Position numbers and translations under genes: made by a program. Shown piece after piece: positions 53,821 to 64,000 of a DNA stretch of 64,000 nt. Source of the DNA: Setaria digitata (taxonomy: Eukaryota; Nematoda; Chromadorea; Rhabditida; Setariidae); assembly GCA_003640385.1 (NCBI GenBank), contig RCAB01000255.1:27298-91297 (forward strand), in the 5' to 3' direction. The notes beneath the pieces are model-generated. The model was not told the DNA's origin. It worked only from the letters and a program-made list of their open reading frames with translations, and did not search any database. Positions within the stretch are counted from its first letter, which is position 1. Each line of letters starts with the position of its first letter.

Positions 53821-56800
53821 ATTCATCCGTTTCCATCCGTCACTCAAATTCTTATTATTTTTTAAAATTGCTGCCATTGATGGTGACACTTCATTATATT
53901 AGACGTTGTAGGAAGAATGAGTTAAAATTAATTAGATAGTTTCTTCTAGATCATTCCATTGTATGAGCTTAGAAGCTTAGATTAGGATTAATTGGAATAA
54001 GATTAAATGAAGATGAAATCGCTTCTAATTGCTTCTATTTTTTTTTTTTTTTTCTTCATTAAAAAGCTATTACGAACAAATGAAGCAGATATTTTGCTAG
54101 ATTAGAAGACTAAAATTTTACCAAGATTTAATTGAAAAATAATTTCATTAATTCCATTTACTGGTTATATTATGAGTGACTCACTTTTGATTGCTTCCGA
54201 AATGAAATAGAATGAAAAGTTGATGCATATCTTTCTTCTTTTCTGTTTGACTGCCACTATATAATTTTTTTTTTGTGTTAAAATATTTTCATATCGAGCT
54301 TGAAACTGTGAAATTTAGAAATTTCTTGAAATGTAATTATCTCTTCATGATTTCGAATGAGAATTTATTGCTTGCAGTGACATGCTTTGTTCATTTTATT
54401 CATTTCTTTTATGAATAAATTTCAGAAATTCCTTCAAACATAAGTCAATCATTTTAATCTTTAAAAATTTTACTTTTTGTTTCCACATTTCGGAAACCGT
54501 TATTCGAATTTAAAATCGAAATATTCGAGCTTGGGATCTCTTGAAATGTAAATCTTTCAACATTTCAATTAATTTCCGGCAACACTTGCTATGTCTATCT
54601 CCGGGTCCAATCCTTTTTTTTCTACTAGTTCAACTTGGACTTTTATTTTTAAAAATTCTGGAATAATTTTTATATTTGAAAACTTGTAGATCGCAAAAAC
54701 TGTTGACTATTATTCGTAACACAATGCAGATGCTGAATAGCTTTAAATTTTGGATATGTGATAATAAATTTATTTATCTGAAGGAGAGGTGTTCACTGAG
54801 AAGACCTGCTGTGATTGTTTATCTAATCGGATGTATTGTATTTAGCAGTTCTTTTTAATAAATTAGAATTTTCCCACTCATTCGGTATATTAAATCATCA
54901 TCTGATATGGATGGAACTATTGTACAATGAATCAGTCATAAGAGGAACATCATCAGTGATAACGACTATCAAATCATGATTCATTCAACTGTTAGAATAG
55001 TAGATGTTTTAGTCTAAAAAATTTAATTATTCTTCCAGTAGTTTTAGAACATAAATATTTCAAATGTGTTTAAGTTTGAATAAATAAATAATGCTCATTT
55101 TGCTGAAATTTTGGTCGTTAATAACTGCAGAAGTGAATGGAAAAGAGGAGAAACCGGAATAATGACGCAGAACGAAATTTCTATTCATAGGCTGGATGAC
55201 ACATTGATGGCAAACCGCGGTCATCAAAAAAAAAACGAGATGGGATCTTTGAGAACTTCTACAATTCTAAATGTTTCTATTCTTTTTCCTTTCAGTACGA
55301 TCAGTATTTTGCCGATGGAGATGAAAATTTCTTATTCTTTAATAGGATGTCTGTCAGTTATGGACCACATTAGACGGGACAGCCGAACAATAGAATATAT
55401 GTCATAATTTTATGTGATATGCATTGTATCATATAATTCTGGCTCCGGAATATTGTGTTCAATTCATTTCTGAAATTACTCGGAAAGAATCTTCCTCATA
55501 TCTGATGGAAAAATGAAATTTAATTGCTTTTTTTTTTCTTAAATATATATTTCATACCGAATAGTCAAAAATAAAATGATTTCAAAATTAATGATGAATA
55601 AAAAAATTGTAAGATTTTTTTTCTTTCTAATCACAAAAAGTAAGTAGACATTTTAAAATAAATATTTTAAACAGAGTTACCTTACCCATCATAGACGCTA
55701 ATTCTAAATAACAGCTACTGTTACCCTAAACTGCCAACAATTCATCATCTTCGCTCAGGTAAACAGTCACTTACTGATAGTAAATTTTGTCTGAGAATAG
55801 CATTTTTCTTTCTAGAAAAAAGTTTAAACAATTTTCCTTGTGCCATTTAAATATATTGACAGAAATGTTGTAAAATTATCAAATAATGAAGAAAGATAGA
55901 CTGTCATCTTTACTGTTGAATTTTTTTTTTTTTTTTTTTACGTGTGTATAAAATAAAAAAAAAATGAGAAAATTTGAAATGACAGCCTGATTGTTGCGTT
56001 ATTTCAAAGTTAATCGTCTTTACACCACGTAAACAGATAAATTATAGCTTAGTGAAAAAAATAATTTTAAAAGTTCTGATCTGTAAATAAGAATCCAGGA
56101 TTACTGATAAATTTCATAATTTTAATCATATATTATGAAAATGAATGGACGAATAACTGTTTTACAGGTAAGAGAAACGGAACATGTTCTTGAAATTACA
56201 AAGTATTTTATTTGAAAGGCCTCTCTGCATATTACTCATACGCCCTTATCAGTAGCTGTAATTATCAGTTATGTCGCATCAAAATCACTAACACTTTTTC
56301 ATTATTTTTTCAGAGATTTCGATTAAAAATTCTTTCCATTACTTAATCTAACAAACGAAGGATTTAAGATGAAGAAAAACTCTACCAAATTGTACCTTGG
56401 AATATCGAAAAATTCAACTCTCTGATTCGTGAAATTTTAGAACAATTGGAAAAGAAATCGATGCTGCAGAAAGATAATGAAATATCCGAAAATTTTGCTT
56501 TTGCATAAAATTTCAGAAGTTTGAAATCGAACCGGCGAGCAATTAATATTGTGGATGATAAGAAAATACTATTATATAGCAAAGGGCACCTGATGAGTCC
56601 ATAATTATCCCAATTCTTTTGCTTATTTTCCGTTGTCAACATTTGATATATTTCTTCTTTTTTTGGCGCACTTTCTCAAATTTTTAGACGGCAAATTCAT
56701 ATTTTTTGAAAAGGTTCTCGTTTTTTTGATGATAGTCTCGAATTTCCTTCTTTTTTCTTCCAAAAAACAAAACAAAATTAAGAAAATTAGCAATTTATTT

Positions 56801-59800
56801 GAAGAGAAAGTTCTTCAAAAGAAGTAACCTAATTTCAAATTTTCCAATATTTCACAAATCAATAATGAAATATATTAGTGAAAAATTATTTTCGGGATAC
56901 ATGGCACACTTAGTGAAAAAGGTTGTTAAATGGATTTTCGAAGAATCCGAAGGAATTCACCACCACGTGACAGTCGATAAAAAAGAAAAAAAAAAAAACG
57001 TGAACCACTGCTCCACAGATTTGCACATAACTGCTTTGACGCAATGTTTCGAAATTACCGGAGAAGAACACACGACGGATAATTAATTTTGCTAATTCTG
57101 CAACAGTTCGTTATTTTTCGTTAAAGACCCTTCTAATTCATACACTCGAGAGGAGGAAATATTAACGAATGCATTGTAAAAGGTAAAAAAGAAACGAAAA
57201 AAAAAAAATTATTGTTAGAAGTCAAAGCGGAACTAAATCATTCGGAAAATGTCGATATCGAGCAGTTAATAAAAGAACACATTACGATTCATGGAAAACT
57301 GTCCAAAATAAATTACTTCAATTGTAAGATATCGAAAAAGACGCAAATCATTTTGCTTAGGCTGGTTTTTGATGAACATGAAATATGAATTGCATTTGGA
57401 TTCGGAATCCATGCAGCAGACTTAAACAAGAATAGTCATCGATCAATTCATGAAAAGTTATGAATTTTTAATGACAAATATGAAATTTCATTCTCATTCA
57501 TTTCTCATATTTCTGTTTTTGATTGAGAAGGGATGAAACAAATTTCATCCTAAATGTATCAAAAAATGTTTTCCTAGCAGTGAATAAAGAAAGATAATAA
57601 ATACATTCGTGAAAGCACTACAAAATAGATTAATTGCACAAATTCTATATTGAAGTGCTAATTACAGTATGAATGGATGCTAAAGCAGCATCTAAATAGT
57701 AGTACATTGCTTTACTGAAAGATAAAATAATAAAAGCGAAAGTTTTTTTTTTTTTTTTCGAATATTTCATCAATATTTTAACGTACGTATTTTGGATAAT
57801 GACTTCAGCGATAGCGAATTAATTAAAATGAAAATTGCTGTGACTTATCCTCATAAGAATAATATTTATATATGATCCCGTAACAAGGAACATTTTGTTT
57901 ATATTTTTTATTTCTACAAATTGCTCCTGGATGAACAATTGCTTTTTTTTTTTTTCTTGAGATAGCGCTTAGTATTTCTGAACATAAAAAAAAATACTGA
58001 TTTCATAAACGGTAGCGTAGGCAGCATATTTAAATGGTAAGTAAAAATTCCAACTGAAAAGTTCAATTGTAAAATTAAATTTATTTGAAGCCATTTTTCC
58101 GATCATTGACAAGATTATTAAGAAAGCTGTTTTTCATTGCTTCAAGAACAATAGGAGAATTTGAACTATCAGGCCTATTTTTCTTATTTTTCGCTAAACT
58201 TTTAGTGCTTGGTATTCTTCCAACAATTCGTCACAACATTCACAATTCCTTTTCACTCAACTTTCATTCTCAATAATAAGCTGTCACTGTTGAACAATTT
58301 TCACCTCCCGCAAGAAATCTTGACTAAGTTCACTAAGTTTAGCCAAATCGAACAATTCGGCAACTGTAAAATGTCTGTGGGAAGAAAAAATTAGAATTTG
58401 AATTGCACTACTCTCAATGTAGCAAATCCTTAGCAGATATAAATGAAATTTTTCAATGAAAAAAAGAAAATAAAAGCAATTTTAATTGGTGCATGAAACA
58501 TTTAAGTATGTTGTTATGAATTTAATTTAAATTACTGCCAAGATTTTTGGCCATTGTGCTGAATAGCCGTAGTTGAACAATTATCCTAAGACAAAAAAGA
58601 AAAATTAAAATATTGGCGAACTTGTGCAGTGATTAGAATACAGGTACCAATTACTCAGAATTTTTGATGGAATAATTAATAAAAAAAATTTTTGTATCCA
58701 AAACTTCATCAAGATTCAGGTAAAGCTCAAAAATAAAAAAAGAAAAAAAAAGAAGAAAACGGTGGAATAGCGGTATAAATTGAAATATTATTTTGGTCCG
58801 AAAATTAATTACTTTAATTCAATTAACACATTAAGAGAAGTTAACTCAATTAACATATTAAGAGAAGTTAAACGATTTGAATTAACTCTTTATTAGTTGA
58901 AAATTTTAAATATCAAATTTCAAATGGTTTCTGAAACTTTCATTTACAGATTCCATTCTTTGAAATGATTTCAATGTCCGTGGATAGGAAGCTAAATTGC
59001 TCTTTAGTTAAAGAAACTGAAAGATGAATGGAAAGAATTAAATTTATGAGTCTTAGATGAAGATTTAGAAAAGATATGTTGAGGAAAAAGTAAAAGTTGA
59101 CAGTTAGAGAGAGTGAAATTCCGAAATGGATAGAATTCTTTAAAAAAGAAAAAGGATAAAAGTTTTCAATTGGACTGCTCAGCAAGTCATCTTTTTTAAA
59201 TTTCCTTAATTCCAGTCCGTTTCTGAATTTCTTTTTGCTATTGCTGAACTTTTAGCGAAAGGTTTGAGATGGCTGGTGTGAAAGAGCAGTCTCGTTTTCC
59301 ATTTAATATTTCAATTCAGATTTGGAAATCGAATAATGAATTCAATTGAGTTCTACAAAGCGCATTTCTTCCCTGTTAATTTTTACTTTCATAATTTGTA
59401 TAATAACAGTGTTTTTATTTTCAATTTCAGCTAAGCTTTGGTCTTTTTTCTTTTCTAAAGTGCAAAAATTCAACTTAAACTGATACTTTTCTAGAATGAG
59501 TTGACAAGTTTTGGCGAAAATTTAAAATTAATTAGGGGGCAAAATATTAATGATAGCTAGACGAGAAAAAAAAATCTAAATCGAAAAAGGCATTATGAAT
59601 TTGTATACAAGAAAAAAACATGATTTTCAAGAGAAAATGCTTTTCGCTAAGATTATAACATTCTAAATCTGGATTTCGAAATTGGTTTTCAGGCAGCAAA
59701 CTTTTGTGAAGTTAGGAAATTTTTGCATAGAACTATTTATGAGGTAATACAACTTTTAAGGATTATGTGGTGTATTAAATTAAAGAAGTTTATTTTAATT

Positions 59801-61211
59801 ATTGGTAGATTACAAACAAATTTTAATCCGTCAATTGTGATTGTTCTCTCATATGAACTAGAATTTAATACACTGTGACGAAATCTCGTTTTGTAGTCGA
59901 AAAAGAAAAACAGTCATAATACGGCAAAAAAAAAACCAAACTCGTCCACAAACAATTTTCGAAATTGATAAAATTAGAATTCGTGTCGGGCAACTTAAAA
60001 AGAATAAAAAGCATTAAGAATTTTGACAACATTATCAAAATGTGAATCTTCTTTCTTTTTTCATCCATCGTAGAATAAATAGCAATGAAGCAGTTAGTAG
60101 TATAAAGTTCACTGAGATTGCATGTATAATGAGTATGATATAAATTTCTGCTAGCCATTATTTGAAAAAATAATTTTTTGATAAAATTGATTTGAAGAAT
60201 TATACTATTATTAATTGCAATAAAATCAGTTTGAGTAAAAGAATTACATAATCAAGGCGAGTTGTTGGAAACTTGCATTAAATTTAAAAAGAAAAAAGTG
60301 TTTCGAAGTTGAAATTCCAATTCCATTATATTAAAAAAAAAAAAGCTTTTCTTGCTAAGCAAAAAAGTTTTCGAATAAAAGTTTCAATATTGCATAGCAC
60401 GAAATGTGGAGTTTAATACATTTCCCATAATTCATAATTTATTTAATTCCAAATTTATCTAACTTTTTCTTTGCCTTTGTTAAAAGACGCAAAATTAAAA
60501 TGCTTTAAGCATTAATTTCACCTGGTAAACGGATAGATTAAAATGTTTAAAATTGAAGATTAGTTTTTTTCTTTTTCCTCTTTTTTTTTTTGTAAAAAAA
60601 AGTTCGTCGTTTCAGTTCGCTTGTCAACAAATTCATCCTTTGTTCTGTTGCCGTTTTTTTAAGCGACATCTTTATCTTCACCACTATTTAGCACCCTTCT
60701 TAGGTGTGATGACAATCCTCACTGTGAATGGTTATCTTTTTTTCAAACTTCCCTTCTTTTTTCATTCATTCTTCTTTCATTTCTGAAATTTCATTATCAA
60801 AATTGCTTTAATTAATGGAAGGAATCATTGAAACATACTATGCTGAATATACCAACTACTACGCGTTTAACTTAATTCATTTTTACGAAAAGTATACTTG
60901 AAATATGATCAGTACTGAGCCCTGATAAATATGTCTTCCTGAAAACCTTAATCAGGTAAAGGTGATTATTAGATTTCGGCCAATTAGAATGTTGATAAGC
61001 CAGATAATGAGACTCAGAAAGGTTACTGAAGAGAACCAGAATTACGAGAATTGAACAACCGGATAATCCTAATATTATCCACTGATGGATATCTCATGCA
61101 TTTTGCAGAGCTTTTTATCTTATTCGACAATAAAATTTCAGCTGTGAAGATCACCGCTGAAACTTCATTAGAAAATCCTTTAAATTCCAATTTCATACAA
61201 ACAATGAAGCG
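53821..61211. other. Intergenic region between the two collagen genes
   Basis: About 7.4 kb of AT-rich DNA with several poly(A)/poly(T) tracts. No recognisable gene is present. Two adjacent plus-strand open frames around 56,860-57,390 look less random than the rest (see findings), and there is a 27-base duplication at 58,819. Confidence 0.6.
58819..58872. repeat. 27-base tandem duplication
   Basis: Two adjacent copies beginning TCAATTAACA and ending AGAGAAGTTAA differ at only two positions, indicating a recent duplication. Confidence 0.85.
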
Positions 61212-61241
61212 TTTCATTTACAGTTCTAATTAGCCATAAGT
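61212..61241 (+). promoter_or_regulatory. Probable trans-splice acceptor of the second collagen gene
   Basis: TTTCATTTACAG ends at 61223, giving an 18-base leader before the ATG at 61242. This is the usual arrangement for a spliced-leader-accepting nematode mRNA. Confidence 0.45.
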
Positions 61242-62948
<1,707 letters not shown>

Positions 62949-64000
62949 ATATTCATTCCGTTGATTTGAACTTATTTTTTAATCTCATTTATTAAGCTCG
63001 AAATGTTTTGTTTGTTCATCTGGAACATAATTCATGCACCGAAGAAAAAAAAGCAACCGGAGGAGAATATGCATACTTTTTTCAGTTACCTTGACTACCT
63101 CAATTCATCCCACCTCTAATTTTTCAATCATTTTCTGTGCTTTTACTAAGAAATGCTTGCAATATCTCCCATAATCTACATATTTTCCTATTTCCCGGAT
63201 TCAAGACTATGTGGGATAAATGAGTGATAATTCCTGCTAATTCAGAAAGAAATAGTGTTTGTTTAGACATGCTTCAATTTTAATATCCTATTGAAATATG
63301 TTAAGATTAATTAATTATGTTTCATTTGTGCTATTTTTCTGAAAGATTAGCTCAATCATTGTCACTTGTTTTGTCAAGCTCAAAACAGATAAAACCGTCA
63401 TAATAATCATTAAAAGCAGTTGTCAAAAAAGGAGAAATGATGTTTGATTTTTCTTTTGGGACTATGCATACATAGAACCAATTAATTGGCAATTAATGAG
63501 AAGGATTCTTTACGCTTAATCATTAACATTTTTAAAAAAGTGCAAATTTTATAGTTTCAAGCTTTCCTTTCTTTTTTTTTTTTTATGATCAAAATATTTC
63601 AATTTCAAACGTTCCCTTTTTTCGATCTATAACAGTAATCGGTTCATCAAATAAGCCTAATTTTGAATTAAATAATCAAAACTAGGTGATCAGTATTTGA
63701 AATAAAATAATTCAATTTTTAATAAAATTTTAATAGTTTTTATGAGAATTGTTAAAAGAAAATATAAATAATAAACAGAAATTATCTTTATAAACATAGG
63801 TCCAAAGATACAGCCACTCAATAGTACATTGCCATAGAAACGTGTGTTCAGCAGAAAAGGTATAATGGAACAAGCCAAGGATCTGCAATATTTTCACTGA
63901 ACGAATACGTTGCATAGTAACGCAAATACTTTTCTTAATCATATTTGTTTGCTTTCAATAAGTAATCGATAGGATTTACCAGTAGTAACCTTTAATAATT
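62949..64000 (+). other. 3' flank of the second collagen gene and intergenic DNA
   Basis: No AATAAA occurs in the first 200 bases after the stop, so the poly(A) signal is probably a variant. The rest is AT-rich and no gene was recognised to the window end. Confidence 0.6.

Noticed and set aside
53576..53902. 108-codon plus-strand frame with His/Thr repeats
   Set aside because: The middle is simply the (CA)n microsatellite, and the flanks are the collagen promoter region on the other strand.

Overview
The window looks like chromosomal DNA of a parasitic, clade III or filarial-type nematode. It is very AT-rich and full of long A/T homopolymer tracts and microsatellites. Splice acceptors are of the TTTTCAG type, introns run from about 100 bases to several kilobases, and the protein-coding content is typically nematode (a GON-1-type ADAMTS protease, a Smad and two cuticle collagens). 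Species assignment is inference; no rRNA, tRNA or mitochondrial marker was recognised.

Region 1 (1-12,697, minus strand): the 5' part of a gon-1 orthologue, assembled here as 22 phase-consistent exons. It encodes a secreted metalloprotease: an N-terminal Asn-rich stretch plus hydrophobic signal, a prodomain, a furin site, a zinc protease, disintegrin-like, TSP1, Cys-rich and spacer regions, then six further TSP1 repeats. The 3' part runs off the left edge.

Region 2 (12,698-46,957): about 34 kb with no gene I can name. It is mostly simple sequence, with a cluster of GATA-factor-type motifs near 29.2-29.4 kb. Several short islands are less AT-rich, and some carry open frames bounded by good splice signals; these may be small exons of an unrecognised gene or regulatory DNA.

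Region 3 (46,958-51,054, plus strand): a ten-exon Smad gene whose product has an MH2 domain of the TGF-beta/activin receptor-Smad type but no visible MH1 domain and no C-terminal SSXS. A doubtful small spliced gene follows closely.

Region 4 (51,435-53,400, minus strand): a three-exon cuticle collagen gene with a TATA box and poly(A) signal.

Region 5 (53,401-61,223): intergenic, with a CA repeat, a 27-bp tandem duplication and two unexplained adjacent open frames near 57 kb.

Region 6 (61,212-62,948, plus strand): a second, more divergent six-exon cuticle collagen. The remainder to 64,000 is noncoding.

Functionally, the recognised genes belong to extracellular-matrix remodelling (GON-1), TGF-beta signalling (Smad) and cuticle construction (collagens). 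Their adjacency does not by itself show a shared pathway.
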